The notes under the pieces were generated by a model, which saw nothing but the letters and a program-made list of their open reading frames with translations, did no database searches and was not told where the DNA came from. A stretch of 64,000 bases of DNA, from contig NZ_LN929894.1 of assembly GCF_001493375.1 (NCBI RefSeq), positions 424,513-488,512 of the forward strand. Direction: 5' to 3'. Shown piece after piece: positions 25,355 to 33,975 of this stretch. Source of the stretch: Streptomyces specialis. Lineage in GTDB: Bacteria > Actinomycetota > Actinomycetes > Streptomycetales > Streptomycetaceae. The number at the start of each line of letters is the position of its first letter. The stretch's first letter is position 1. The translations under genes and the position numbers were made by a program.

Positions 25355-26725
25355 TCAGGCGGCGTCCGCCGTCTCCGTGGGTGGGCAGGTGAGGCCGCAG
25401 TTGATCACGGTGCCCAGGGAGCTGATGGGGGCGAAGACGCAGGAGTTGACACCGGCGCCCCCGTCGACGGTGCCCGCGTTGCTGCCGTCGGGCGGGGCGG
25501 GCGCGCCGGCCGTCAGCGTGATGACGTCGTCCAGCGGGCCGCCGGTCCCCGTGCCGCCGACGACGTTGGCGACGCCGCCCGTGGTGGTGCCGTCGCCGCC
25601 GGCGATGTCGATGGTGTTCACGCCGTCCCCGCCGGTGATCTCACCGGCGTTGCCGTCGCCGCCCGTGGCGCCCGCGCTGTCCGCGCCCTCCACCAGGATC
25701 GTGGTGTCCCCGGGACCGCCCTCGATCAGCCCGGAGTTGGCCGGGGGAGGCGCCGGGGCGGCCGGGTCCAGCGCGTCGCCGCCCGCGACGGTGATCGTGG
25801 TCGGCAGGGCACTGGTGGCCGTCACGGTGCCCGTGTTGCCCGCGCTGCCCTGTGCGCCGTCGCCGCCCGTGACGGTGATCTCGGTCGCGCCGACGCCCGG
25901 CGCGCCGCCCGCGGCGATGACGCCGGTGTTCCCCGCGCCGCCCGACGCCAGGCCCAGCCCGTCGCCGCCGTCCGCCGTGATGGAGCCGCTGTCGCCGCCG
26001 GTGATGGCCCCGGCGTTGCCGTCGCCGCCGGAGTCCGCGGGGCCGTCGCCCTCGCTGTCGCCGCCCTCGACGAGGATCTCCGCGTCGGCGGCGCCGCCGG
26101 TGATGCCGCCCGTGTTGCCGTCGCCGCCGTCGGCGGGACCGCCGTCCCCGCCGATGACGGTGATGTCCACGGTGCCGGCCTGGGCGCTGATCGTTCCCGC
26201 GTTGCCGACCGCGCCCGGCTGCCCCGGCGCCTCGGGGTCGCCGGCGATCACGGTCAGGTCGGCGGACTCGCCCAGCAACTCCACCGTTCCGCCGGGGGCT
26301 ATGCCGTCCCCGACGAGCGGCGCGACCTCGATGGTGTCGTCGGCGCCCTGGGCGATGATCGTGCCTTCCACCGGGCCGTTGAGGGTGAGCGTGGTGGTGC
26401 CGCCGGCCACGGTCGTGATCGTGTCACCCGCGGCCAGACCGCAGGAGCACACGATCGTGTTGTCCACACCGGGGACGCCGATGATCGTGTTGCCGTTCGC
26501 GTCGGAGGCGGACTGCGCCTCGCCGTTGACCGTGCAGACCGTGCCGAGCGCCTGGGCCGGTGGCGCCGTCATGACGCTCGCCGCCAGGGCCGCCGCGGTC
26601 ACCATGGCCAGGCGCGCGCCGCGCCGCCCGGCGGCGGACCGCCGGGGGCGGCGGCGCCATCTTCGTCTCGTGCCGCCGGGGAAGAAGGGCGCCGCGTCGG
26701 GCGGCGGGATGGCGGGGGGTGTCAC
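25355..26725 (-). CDS. Secreted Gly/Asp-rich repeat protein, probable beta-solenoid
   Basis: A 456-residue protein of unknown function. An Arg-rich n-region and hydrophobic core (LAMVTAAALAASVMTAPPAQA) form a signal peptide. Residues about 60-130 look like short beta-strand repeats (TTTLTLNGPVEGTIIAQG). About 160-430 contains irregular repeats of the type GNxGxIxGG followed by IxVxGGDG, suggesting a beta-solenoid or calcium-binding fold. Four Cys-containing clusters flank the repeats (VCTVNG and VCSCGL near the start, NSCVF and NCGLTC at the end), which could form disulfides. No sortase signal or membrane anchor is present. It may be a matrix or spore-coat-like protein; I do not recognise a named family. 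Confidence 0.75.
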   Translation of the reverse strand: MTPPAIPPPDAAPFFPGGTRRRWRRRPRRSAAGRRGARLAMVTAAALAASVMTAPPAQALGTVCTVNGEAQSASDANGNTIIGVPGVDNTIVCSCGLAAGDTITTVAGGTTTLTLNGPVEGTIIAQGADDTIEVAPLVGDGIAPGGTVELLGESADLTVIAGDPEAPGQPGAVGNAGTISAQAGTVDITVIGGDGGPADGGDGNTGGITGGAADAEILVEGGDSEGDGPADSGGDGNAGAITGGDSGSITADGGDGLGLASGGAGNTGVIAAGGAPGVGATEITVTGGDGAQGSAGNTGTVTATSALPTTITVAGGDALDPAAPAPPPANSGLIEGGPGDTTILVEGADSAGATGGDGNAGEITGGDGVNTIDIAGGDGTTTGGVANVVGGTGTGGPLDDVITLTAGAPAPPDGSNAGTVDGGAGVNSCVFAPISSLGTVINCGLTCPPTETADAA

Positions 26726-26955
26726 GGTGATGCTCCTTACCGACCGGGTGAGAGGACAGCGTTCCGGCTCCCGGGAAGGGACGCGGATACGCTCCGGTCA
26801 GTGCTCAGCACACCGCGTGACCGCCCGCCTCGCATCCCGGCGGCAGCCGAGCAGGGTGCACCCGGGTGGGCCGCGCCGGGTGAGGGATGGCTGCCGATCA
26901 TGGAGAAACGTTTTTCTCCGGCCTCCGCGACCCCCCGGTCGGCGCGCGTGTGACG

Positions 26956-28047
26956 ATGGGGCGCGTGTCTGTACTGCGCATCAAGGGACGCGTGCTCGTC
27001 GGCCCGGACGACGACGTGCGCGATGAACTGTGGGTGATCGGCGGGCGGATCACCTTCGAACGGCCCGTCGCCGCCGGGGACGTCACCACGATCGAGGGCT
27101 GGGCGCTGCCCGGCCTCGTGGACGCCCACTGCCATGTCGGTCTCGACAGGCACGGCGCGGTCGACGACGCCACCAGCGAGAAGCAGGCGCTGACCGACCG
27201 CGACGCCGGCACGCTGCTGATCCGCGACGCGGGTTCACCGGCCGACACCCGCTGGATCGACGACCGCGAGGACCTGCCGCGCGTCATCCGGGCCGGCCGG
27301 CACATCGCACGCACCCGGCGTTACATCCGCAACTTCGCGCACGAGGTGGAGCCGGACGACCTGGTCGCCACCGTGCGGCGCGAGGCGCGGCGCGGCGACG
27401 GCTGGGTGAAGATCGTCGGCGACTGGATCGACCGCGACCTCGGTGATCTCGCGCCCTGCTGGCCCGCCGACGCCGCCCGCGCGGCCATCGCCGCCGCCCA
27501 CGAGGAGGGGGCGCGGGTCACCGCGCACTGCTTCGCCGAGGATTCGCTGCGCGATCTGGTGGAGGCGGGGATCGACTGCGTCGAGCACGCCACCGGGCTG
27601 ACCGAGGAGACGATCCCGCTCTTCGCGGAGCACGGGGTCGCGATCGTGCCCACCCTGGTCAACATCGCCACGTTCCCGCGGCTGGCGGCGGGCGGCGAGG
27701 GCAAGTTCCCCCGCTGGGCGGATCACATGCTCCGGCTGCACGCGCGCCGTCACGACACCGTGCGCGCGGCCTGGGACGCCGGGATCGCCATCTTCACGGG
27801 CACCGACGCGGGCGGTTCGCTCCCGCACGGGCTGATCGCCGGGGAGGTGGCCGAACTCGTCGCCGCGGGCATCCCGGCCGAGGACGCGCTCGGCGCCGCG
27901 ACCTGGCGGGCGCGTGCCTGGCTGGGCCGGCCGGGACTGGTCGAGGGCTCCCCCGCGGATCTCGTCGTGTACCCGGCCGACCCGAGACAGGACGTGCGCA
28001 TTCTGACGGAACCGAGCCATGTGGTGCTCAGGGGGCGCAAGTTCTGA
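26956..28047 (+). CDS. Metal-dependent amidohydrolase
   Basis: A 363-residue amidohydrolase-superfamily protein. LPGLVDAHCHVGLD supplies the HxH pair, DGWVKIVGDW the (carboxylated) Lys, VTAHCFAE and CVEHATGL further His ligands, and FTGTDAGG the catalytic Asp. The imidazolonepropionase/prolidase-like subgroup commonly hydrolyses cyclic amides or Xaa-Pro/Arg dipeptides. Substrate is not predictable here. ATG 26956 is preferred over 26887 because the family starts close to the VSVLRIKGRV strand. It is monocistronic and divergent from the repeat protein. Confidence 0.87.
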   Translation: MGRVSVLRIKGRVLVGPDDDVRDELWVIGGRITFERPVAAGDVTTIEGWALPGLVDAHCHVGLDRHGAVDDATSEKQALTDRDAGTLLIRDAGSPADTRWIDDREDLPRVIRAGRHIARTRRYIRNFAHEVEPDDLVATVRREARRGDGWVKIVGDWIDRDLGDLAPCWPADAARAAIAAAHEEGARVTAHCFAEDSLRDLVEAGIDCVEHATGLTEETIPLFAEHGVAIVPTLVNIATFPRLAAGGEGKFPRWADHMLRLHARRHDTVRAAWDAGIAIFTGTDAGGSLPHGLIAGEVAELVAAGIPAEDALGAATWRARAWLGRPGLVEGSPADLVVYPADPRQDVRILTEPSHVVLRGRKF

Positions 28048-28230
28048 TGAGAGGCGAGTGGGTCCTCTGTCAATAATGTGATGAAAACTCACTCGATTGT
28101 GTGAAGATACGGAAGACTACTGACGTTTGAGGTTCTAAACCTCGATGATGGCGCACGTCCCAGTCACCGGTTCCGGATTCCCCTGTCCGGCCGCTCCGGT
28201 GACGTCAAGCCATACCAAGGGGTACCACAC
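28048..28230 (+). promoter_or_regulatory. AT-richer promoter region of the LAETG protein gene
   Basis: Lower GC than its surroundings. A perfect inverted repeat GAGGTT-CTA-AACCTC lies at 28129-28143, about 90 bp before the start, and may be an operator. The AAGGGG ribosome-binding site is at 28217-28222. Confidence 0.5.
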
Positions 28231-29277
28231 GTGTACAACTCTGCCTACCGCCGACTCGGTTCGCGCCGGTCTGCGGTGCTGGTCGCCACCACCGCCGCGC
28301 TGCTGGGGTCCGTCTCCCCGGCTCTCGCGGCCGAGGGCGACCAGGACGAACGGGGCACGGCGAGTGCTGCGGTGCTGCGCACCGCGCTGGATGTCTCGCT
28401 GCTGAACGGCACCGCCCAGGTGCCGCTCAACTTGACGCTCAACGAGGTGACCGCTCCGGAGAGCGAGGACGTCGCCCTGCTCACCGCCCAACTGGACGGT
28501 GTCCACAACGGCGAGACCTTCGAGGTGCTGGACGCCGCTGTGGCGTCCGCCAGCGCCGAGTCGGACGAGACGGGGTCGCGGGCCGATGTCTCGCTGGCCG
28601 ACGCCATGGTCCACGTCCCCGGCCTCCCGGGGACGTCGGTGATCGAGATCGAGGCCGTGACCGCCAGTGCGATCTGCGCCACGGGGGAGGCGCCGGTCGC
28701 CGAGGCCGACTTCGGGGCCGAGGCTCTGGTGCTCGGTCAGGAAGTCGACCTGGAGGTCGAAGGCACCACCGAGGTCGACGTGCCCGGTGTGGGCGTGGTG
28801 ACCCTGGCGCTGTCGAAGACGGAGACCACCGACACCACCGCGGCGGCCACCGCCCTTGACCTCGCGGTGTCCATCAACCCGGGTGCGCTGAACGTCGCGA
28901 CCGTGGAGGGTCAGATCACCCTGGTCGAGGCCGAGTGCACCACCGCGGCCGGCAACGGCGGTTCCGCCTCCGGCGGTAACGCCACCGAGGGCACGGACTC
29001 CGAGGGTGCCGACGGTGGTTCCGCCACCGAGGGCACCGACGGCGACGACGCCGGCTCGGGTTCCGCCACCGAGGGCACCGAGGGCACCGACGGCGACGAC
29101 ACCCAGTCGGTCGCCGGTGGTTCCAGCGCCGAGGACGGCGGTCCGGACCTGGCCGAGACCGGTAGCGACTCCAACATGCCGCTGCTCGCCGGTGGCGCCG
29201 TGGCGCTGCTCGGCGCCGGTGCCGGGGCTCTGTTCCTGGCCCGTCGTCGCGCCGCGCGCACCACTGCGGCCGGCTGA
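28231..29277 (+). CDS. SCO1860-family LAETG-anchored cell-wall protein
   Basis: A 348-residue surface protein with an N-terminal signal peptide (cleavage near ALAA, residue 34). A roughly 200-residue beta-rich domain follows with pseudo-repeats (NLTLNEVTAPESEDVALLTAQLDGVHNG). Then comes a roughly 65-residue Gly/Ser/Thr/Glu/Asp linker with ATEGTDGDD-type repeats, and a sorting signal: LAETG, hydrophobic helix, RRRAART tail. LAXTG is the class E sortase signal of actinomycetes, so the protein should be covalently attached to peptidoglycan. From memory this family accompanies the ect-cob region in other Streptomyces. GTG 28231 is supported by AAGGGG 8 nt upstream. Confidence 0.9.
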   Translation: MYNSAYRRLGSRRSAVLVATTAALLGSVSPALAAEGDQDERGTASAAVLRTALDVSLLNGTAQVPLNLTLNEVTAPESEDVALLTAQLDGVHNGETFEVLDAAVASASAESDETGSRADVSLADAMVHVPGLPGTSVIEIEAVTASAICATGEAPVAEADFGAEALVLGQEVDLEVEGTTEVDVPGVGVVTLALSKTETTDTTAAATALDLAVSINPGALNVATVEGQITLVEAECTTAAGNGGSASGGNATEGTDSEGADGGSATEGTDGDDAGSGSATEGTEGTDGDDTQSVAGGSSAEDGGPDLAETGSDSNMPLLAGGAVALLGAGAGALFLARRRAARTTAAG

Positions 29278-29296
29278 CGGTAGCAAGGCACACTGA

Positions 29297-29325
29297 GGGG
29301 GGACCCGGCTCCATCGGGTCCCCCC
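29297..29325. terminator. Bidirectional terminator between LAETG gene and cobC
   Basis: GGGGGGACCCG (29297-29307) pairs with CGGGTCCCCCC (29315-29325) around a 7-nt loop between two convergent genes; a short T-run follows on the plus side. Confidence 0.87.
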
Positions 29326-29351
29326 GACGTCTTTCCCGCGATGGTCCTTCC

Positions 29352-30461
29352 CTACGCCGCCGTGCCGGCCGTGCCGTTCTCGCCGTCCTCGTCCGCGAGG
29401 GCCCCGGCCAGCGCCGCGACGAGCGCGTCGGTCGTCGTCCGGTCCCTGACCGCGAGCCGCAGCCAGCCGGGCCCGAGCCCCGGGAACGTGTCACCGCGCC
29501 GCACCGCGTAGCCCCGTTCCCGCAGCCGCAGCCGCAGCGCCGCCCCCCGGGGGTGGTGCACCAGCACGAACGGCCCCGCGGAGGCCGCCGTGGCGGTCCG
29601 CAGCGACGGGAACGCGCCCAGCCGGGCCAGGAGATGGGCCCGGTCCGCGGCCGTCTCCAGCGCCGCCTCGGCCGCCTCGGCCAGCGCCCGCCCCGACGAG
29701 CACGCCTCGGCCGCCGCCAGCGCGGGCGCCGACACCGGCCACAGCGGCTGGGCCTGTGCCAGCGCCTCGATCAACTCCGGCGCCGCCAGCACGTAACCGA
29801 TCCGCAGACCGGCCAGCCCCCACGTCTTGGTGAGGCTGCGCAGCACGACCAGTCCGGGCAGCGTCCGGACGGCCGGGACCAGCGTCTCCCGCTCGCCCGG
29901 CACCGCGTCCATGAACGCCTCGTCCACCACCAGCACCCGCCCCGGGCGGGCCAGTCGGGCGATGCCGGCGGCCGGGTGCAGCACCGAGGTCGGGTTGGTC
30001 GGATTGCCGACCACGACCAGCCCGGCGTCGTCCGGCACCGCGTCCGGGTCCAGCCGGAACCCGTCCGCCTCGCGCAGGATGACCCGCCCCACCTCGTGCC
30101 CCGCGGCCCGCAGCGCCGCCTCGGGCTCGGTGAACTGCGGGTGTACCACGACCCGTCGGCCGGTCACCCGCAGCGCCCTGGCCAGCAGCACGAACGCCTC
30201 GGCGGCGCCCGACGTCAGCAGCACGCACTCCTCCGGCAGCCCGTGCCGCCGGGCGACCGCGCGACGGGCCGCCCGGCCGTCCGGGTAGGCGGCCAGGGAC
30301 GTCAGGGAGGCGGCGATCCGGTCCCGCAGCCAGGGCGGCGGGGTGCCGGTCCGTACGTTGACCGCGAGATCCACCAGCTTCACGCCCTCGGTGTCCCGCA
30401 GTTCGGCGTCCCCGTGGTGGCGCAGGTCCGCCGCCCCGGCGGGGTCAGTGGGCGTGGACAT
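29352..30461 (-). CDS. cobC: CobC-type PLP aminotransferase-fold protein (L-threonine-O-3-phosphate decarboxylase-like)
   Basis: A 369-residue class I/II aminotransferase-fold enzyme of the histidinol-phosphate-aminotransferase-like CobC group. It probably supplies (R)-1-aminopropan-2-ol phosphate for attachment by CobD/CbiB. VNVRTGTPPPWL is the typical start, VVGNPTNPTSVL binds PLP, VDEAFMDA follows, and SLTKTWGLAGLRIGY contains the PLP-lysine. It is the last gene of the cob operon; its start overlaps the cbiX 3' end by 17 bp. True histidinol-phosphate aminotransferase is unlikely because of the operon context. Confidence 0.88.
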   Translation of the reverse strand: MSTPTDPAGAADLRHHGDAELRDTEGVKLVDLAVNVRTGTPPPWLRDRIAASLTSLAAYPDGRAARRAVARRHGLPEECVLLTSGAAEAFVLLARALRVTGRRVVVHPQFTEPEAALRAAGHEVGRVILREADGFRLDPDAVPDDAGLVVVGNPTNPTSVLHPAAGIARLARPGRVLVVDEAFMDAVPGERETLVPAVRTLPGLVVLRSLTKTWGLAGLRIGYVLAAPELIEALAQAQPLWPVSAPALAAAEACSSGRALAEAAEAALETAADRAHLLARLGAFPSLRTATAASAGPFVLVHHPRGAALRLRLRERGYAVRRGDTFPGLGPGWLRLAVRDRTTTDALVAALAGALADEDGENGTAGTAA

Positions 30462-31464
30462 GGCCGTGCTCGTGATGGTGGTGCCCGTGCCCGTGGTGAT
30501 GGCCGTCGTCGTCGGGGTGGTGGTGCGGCTGCTGCGGCGCCCCGACCTTGTCCTCGAAGCCGGGCAGCGTGACGCGGTACACGCAGGCGTCGCAGTTCAT
30601 GCGGATGTCGCCCTCGATCGCCTCCCGGTACCTGGCGAGCACCAGCGCCGCCAACTCGTCCGTGGGGCCGATGACATCGGCACACCGCACGTCCGTCTCC
30701 GGCCGGTCCGCCGCCCACGCCCGCGCCTGCTCCCGCACCCGCTCCGGCAGCACCCCGGTGAACAGGAAGTACGGCAGCACCACGACCCGGCGGGCCCCCA
30801 GCGCCCGGCAGCGGTCCAGACCGGCGGCCACGTCGGGAGCGGCCAGCGACACGAACGCCGTCTCCACGCCCGCGTAACCGCGTCCCTCCCACAGCAGCCG
30901 GGCCGCCTTGAACCCCTCGGCGTTGGCGTCCGGGTCGGTCGAACCGCGCCCCCCCCTGCGCCTGTTCGTCCGCGCCTGCGCCCCGGGCCTGACCCGCGCC
31001 CGCCCCCGTATCGTACACCCATCGCCCGCTGGCGCAGATCGGAGTGTATAAGAGACGGCTCCCCCCCCCCCCGCGCCCCCCCGCCCGCCCCCCCCCCGCC
31101 GCTCCAGCACCGACAGCAGCGACGGGTGCGGACCGAGCGGACGGCCGTAGGCGAACGACACGCCCGGCTGCCGCAGCTTCTCGCGGGCCAGCGCGGCCGG
31201 GATGTCGCCCTTGGCGTGCCCGGCCGCCACCAGCATCAGCGGAACGGCCGCGAAGCGCCGCACGCCCCGCTCCACCAGGCCGGCCACGGCCTCGGTGAGC
31301 GGCGGCGGCGACAGCTCGATGAAGCCGCCCGCGACCGGCACGTCGGGGAGGTGCCGCGCGCCGAGGTCGTGCACGAACGACCGGAACGCGTCGGCCCCTC
31401 CGTCGTCCCGGGTGCCGTGGCCCACGACGAGCAGGGCGGGCGCGGACGGAGCTGAGGGTGTCAC
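30445..31464 (-). CDS. cbiX: CbiX-type sirohydrochlorin cobaltochelatase with His-rich tail (centre corrupted)
   Basis: A CbiX homologue, the enzyme inserting cobalt into sirohydrochlorin. LLVVGHGTRDDGG carries the N-terminal catalytic His, VPLMLVAAGHAKGDIP the second, and the C-terminal half repeats the fold (GRGSTDPDAN, VVVLPYFLFTGVLPERV). The final 30 residues include 15 or so His with Asp/Gly, a likely cobalt store. Residues about 125-165, including AVSYTLRSAPAG, are translated adapter (site C) that happens to stay in frame. About 20 authentic residues are probably lost. GTG 31464 overlaps the cobH stop by 4 bp. Confidence 0.88.
   Translation of the reverse strand: MTPSAPSAPALLVVGHGTRDDGGADAFRSFVHDLGARHLPDVPVAGGFIELSPPPLTEAVAGLVERGVRRFAAVPLMLVAAGHAKGDIPAALAREKLRQPGVSFAYGRPLGPHPSLLSVLERRGGGGRGGAGGGGAVSYTLRSAPAGDGCTIRGRARVRPGAQARTNRRRGGRGSTDPDANAEGFKAARLLWEGRGYAGVETAFVSLAAPDVAAGLDRCRALGARRVVVLPYFLFTGVLPERVREQARAWAADRPETDVRCADVIGPTDELAALVLARYREAIEGDIRMNCDACVYRVTLPGFEDKVGAPQQPHHHPDDDGHHHGHGHHHHEHGHVHAH
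30960..31105. other. Nextera adapter-derived assembly artefact (site C)
   Basis: GTGTATAAGAGAC at 31044-31056 is the core of the Tn5 mosaic end. It is preceded by a degraded read-1 arm (CGCCCGCTGGCGCAGATC) and P5-like bases (GTACAC near 31012), and followed by C-runs (31061-31072 and 31075-31098). It lies inside cbiX and preserves the frame by chance, creating a false low-complexity insert. Confidence 0.9.
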
Positions 31465-32054
31465 TGGTACTCCTCGGGAGGTGCGGATGAGGGGGTGTAG
31501 AGCAGGGCGTTGAGGGCGGCGGCGGCCACGGCCGAACCACCCTTCTCGGAGATGTTGCTGACGGCGGGCAGGCCGCTTTCGCGCAGCGCCTGCTTGCTCT
31601 CCGCCGCGCCGACGAAACCGACCGGCAGGCCGATGACGAGCGCGGGCGCGGCGTCCAGGGCGATCAGCTCGAACAACGCGGTGGGCGCGCAGCCGATCAC
31701 CCACACCGCGCCCGGACCGACCTCGGCCAGCGCCAGCCGCACGGCGTGCGCCGAACGCGTCAGCCCGGGACCGGCCTTGGCGTCCGCCAGCCGGCAGACG
31801 GTCTCCCGCCGGGTGATCCCGGCCGCGACCATCTCCACGTCCGTGACCACCGGCGCACCCCCGTGCAGCGCGCGGTGCGCGGCGCGCAACGCGCCCTCGT
31901 CGGCGACCAGATCGGTCAGGTAGCCGAGATCGGCACTGGAGTGGATGACCCGCTCCACGACGGCCCGGGTCAACGGCGGCAACCCGGAAGTGTCCACGCG
32001 GGAACGGAGGATGCGGTAGGACTCCTCCTCGATGGGATGAACGACACGCGTCAC
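31461..32054 (-). CDS. cobH: Precorrin-8X methylmutase CobH/CbiC
   Basis: A 197-residue enzyme moving the C11 methyl to C12, converting precorrin-8X to hydrogenobyrinate (or the cobalt form). HPIEEESYRILRSRVD is the conserved start. VIHSSADLGYL contains the catalytic His, APVVTDVEMVAAGI follows, and IGLPVGFVGAAESKQALRESGLPAVSNISEKGGSAVAAAALNAL is the family C-terminus (quoted in parts). GTG 32054 has AGGAG at the right distance and overlaps the ferredoxin stop by 4 bp. Confidence 0.95.
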   Translation of the reverse strand: MTRVVHPIEEESYRILRSRVDTSGLPPLTRAVVERVIHSSADLGYLTDLVADEGALRAAHRALHGGAPVVTDVEMVAAGITRRETVCRLADAKAGPGLTRSAHAVRLALAEVGPGAVWVIGCAPTALFELIALDAAPALVIGLPVGFVGAAESKQALRESGLPAVSNISEKGGSAVAAAALNALLYTPSSAPPEEYQ

Positions 32055-32287
32055 GGCATCTCCTGGTAGGGGCGGGACGTCATCCGCGGCCCGCCGGCCG
32101 GGGGTTCGTCGGTCAGGTCGATCGCGTCCACCGGGCACACCTCGACGCACTCGGCGCACCCCGTGCACAGGTCGGCACGGACCAGCAGGGTGCCGCCGAG
32201 CGGGCGGATCGCGTGCGTGGGGCACGTCAGCAGGCAGGCGCCGCAGCCCGCGCAGCGGTCGGTCACCCGCACGGGCGCGGTGGCCAT
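32051..32287 (-). CDS. 2[4Fe-4S] ferredoxin
   Basis: A 78-residue ferredoxin with two cluster motifs: CAGCGACLLTCP (about residues 13-24) and CTGCAECVEVCP (about 42-53). It sits between cobJ and cobH with overlapping stops and starts, so it is made with the corrin enzymes. It may feed electrons to a ring-contraction, reduction or cobalt-reduction step. ATG 32287 (TGATG overlap) is chosen; GTG 32290 is the alternative. Confidence 0.92.
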   Translation of the reverse strand: MATAPVRVTDRCAGCGACLLTCPTHAIRPLGGTLLVRADLCTGCAECVEVCPVDAIDLTDEPPAGGPRMTSRPYQEMP

Positions 32288-33975
32288 CACGCCTGCCACC
32301 GGTAGCCGCGCGGCGTGACCATGCGTCCGGCCACGACGCGGGTCGCGGAGTTGCCGACCAGCACCACCGTCATCATGTCCACCGTTCCCGGGTCGAGCGC
32401 GGCCAGCGTCGTCAGCGCCCACGACTCGTCCGGCCGGGACGCGTTGCGCACCACCCCGACCGGCGTGTCCGGCGCGCGGTGACCGGCCAGCAGCTCCAGC
32501 GCCTTCGGAAGCTGCCAATCCCGGCCCCGGCTGCGCGGGTTGTAGAACGTCACCACCAAATCGGCGGACGCCGCCGCCCGTACCCGGCGCTCGATCACCT
32601 CCCACGGCGTGTGCAGGTCGGAGAGGCTGATCGAGACGTGGTCGTGCCCCAGCGGAGCGCCCAGCACGGCCGCCGCGGCCAGCGCGGCCGTCACGCCCGG
32701 GACGCCCACCACGTCGATGTCCTCCGACGCCCCGGCCAGCGCGGGCGACGCCATCGCGTACACGCCCGCGTCGCCGCTGCCGACCAGCGCGACCGCGTAC
32801 CCGGCCCGCGCCTCCTCGACGGCGGTGCGGGCCCGTTCCTCCTCGGCGCCGAGCCCGGACTCCAGCACCCGGGCGCCGGGGCGGATCAGGTCACGGACGC
32901 GGTCGAGGTACTGATCGAGCCCGACCACGACCGCCGCCCGCCGCAGTTCGTCCGCCGCACGCGGCGTCAACAGGTCCCGCGCGCCCGGCCCCAGGCCCAC
33001 CACGGCCAGCCGCCCACGCGGGCGCCGCCGGGCGACCGCGCAGGTCGCCATGGCCGACTTCCGCTTCTCGGCGACCAGTTCGCCGCCCGGGCCGGCACCG
33101 GTCAGCGCCGCGGCCTCCGCGACCGACGCGGTCCCGACGGCGGCGAGCGGCGCGTCCGACGGGTTGGGCACGGACACGGCGGCCAACTCCTCGGCCGGGT
33201 AGGTCCACAGCTCCACCCCCAGCCGCCGTGCCGCCTCGTTCAGCCCGGCCTCGTCGGCCTTGGCGGTCACGGTCGCCAGCGCGGCCACGCTGCGCCCGGA
33301 CAGTCCGGCCGAAGCCAGCGTCTCCTCGACGAGGGTCAGCACCTCCTCCGCCGCCACGCCCCGGCTGGCGCCCACGCCCACGACGAGGGACGGCGGGCGC
33401 AGCACGGCGGTCGTCCCGTCGTCCGGTGCCAGGAGCCGGTCGGTGACCGCGAGCGTCCACGAACCCGGGGCGGCGGCCGTCACGTTGGGCGGCAGCGCGG
33501 GCCACGGCCAGGTGGCGTCGGCCCGCAGCGTCACCGGCTCGCCGTCGAGGATCGCCCGCGACACGGCGGCGGCGGCGCCCTCGACCGGCAGGCCCAGCGT
33601 GTCGAGCCCCGGGATCCCGGCCGCGTCCGTCGCCGTGGTGACGACGGGGTCGCAGCCGGGCAGCGCCTCGGCCCCCGCGCGCGCCAGGTCGTTGGCGCCG
33701 CCCGCGTGGCCGCCGAGCAGGGCCACGGCGTGGCGGCCCGCCTCGTCCACGCAGACCACGCCGGGATCGGCCGACTTCTCGGTGAGGAGCGGCGCGAGGA
33801 GCCGCACGGTGGCGCCGGTGGCCAGGAAGCAGACGAGCTGGTCGCACTCGGCGAACGCGCGCCGCACCGCGTCACCGGCGGGCCCCTCGTAGACGCGGGT
33901 GCGGTCGGGCCACACCGTCGCCAGCCGGTCGCGGGCGGCGGCACCTGCGGCGGTGGCGGAGATCAGGCCGATCAC
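32287..33975 (-). CDS. cobJ: CbiG-CobJ bifunctional fusion (cobalt-precorrin 5A hydrolase / precorrin-3B C17-methyltransferase)
   Basis: A 562-residue fusion. Residues about 1-300 are CbiG: GLISATAAG, VCFLATGATVRLLAPLL, GGHAGGANDLA, VVGVGASRGVA. Residues about 315-562 are a SAM-dependent corrin methyltransferase: RLAVVGLGPGARDLLTPRA, VALVGSGDAGVYAMASP, VVTFYNPRSRGRDWQL and the CobJ tail MVTPRGYRW. CbiG belongs to the early-cobalt (anaerobic) route, in agreement with CbiX and CbiD here. GTG 33975 has a GGAG site and overlaps the cobL stop. Confidence 0.94.
   Translation of the reverse strand: MIGLISATAAGAAARDRLATVWPDRTRVYEGPAGDAVRRAFAECDQLVCFLATGATVRLLAPLLTEKSADPGVVCVDEAGRHAVALLGGHAGGANDLARAGAEALPGCDPVVTTATDAAGIPGLDTLGLPVEGAAAAVSRAILDGEPVTLRADATWPWPALPPNVTAAAPGSWTLAVTDRLLAPDDGTTAVLRPPSLVVGVGASRGVAAEEVLTLVEETLASAGLSGRSVAALATVTAKADEAGLNEAARRLGVELWTYPAEELAAVSVPNPSDAPLAAVGTASVAEAAALTGAGPGGELVAEKRKSAMATCAVARRRPRGRLAVVGLGPGARDLLTPRAADELRRAAVVVGLDQYLDRVRDLIRPGARVLESGLGAEEERARTAVEEARAGYAVALVGSGDAGVYAMASPALAGASEDIDVVGVPGVTAALAAAAVLGAPLGHDHVSISLSDLHTPWEVIERRVRAAASADLVVTFYNPRSRGRDWQLPKALELLAGHRAPDTPVGVVRNASRPDESWALTTLAALDPGTVDMMTVVLVGNSATRVVAGRMVTPRGYRWQA

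Noticed and set aside
29352-30461. Histidinol-phosphate aminotransferase (HisC)
   Set aside because: It is the last gene of a cobalamin operon and fits the CobC group; no his genes are nearby.
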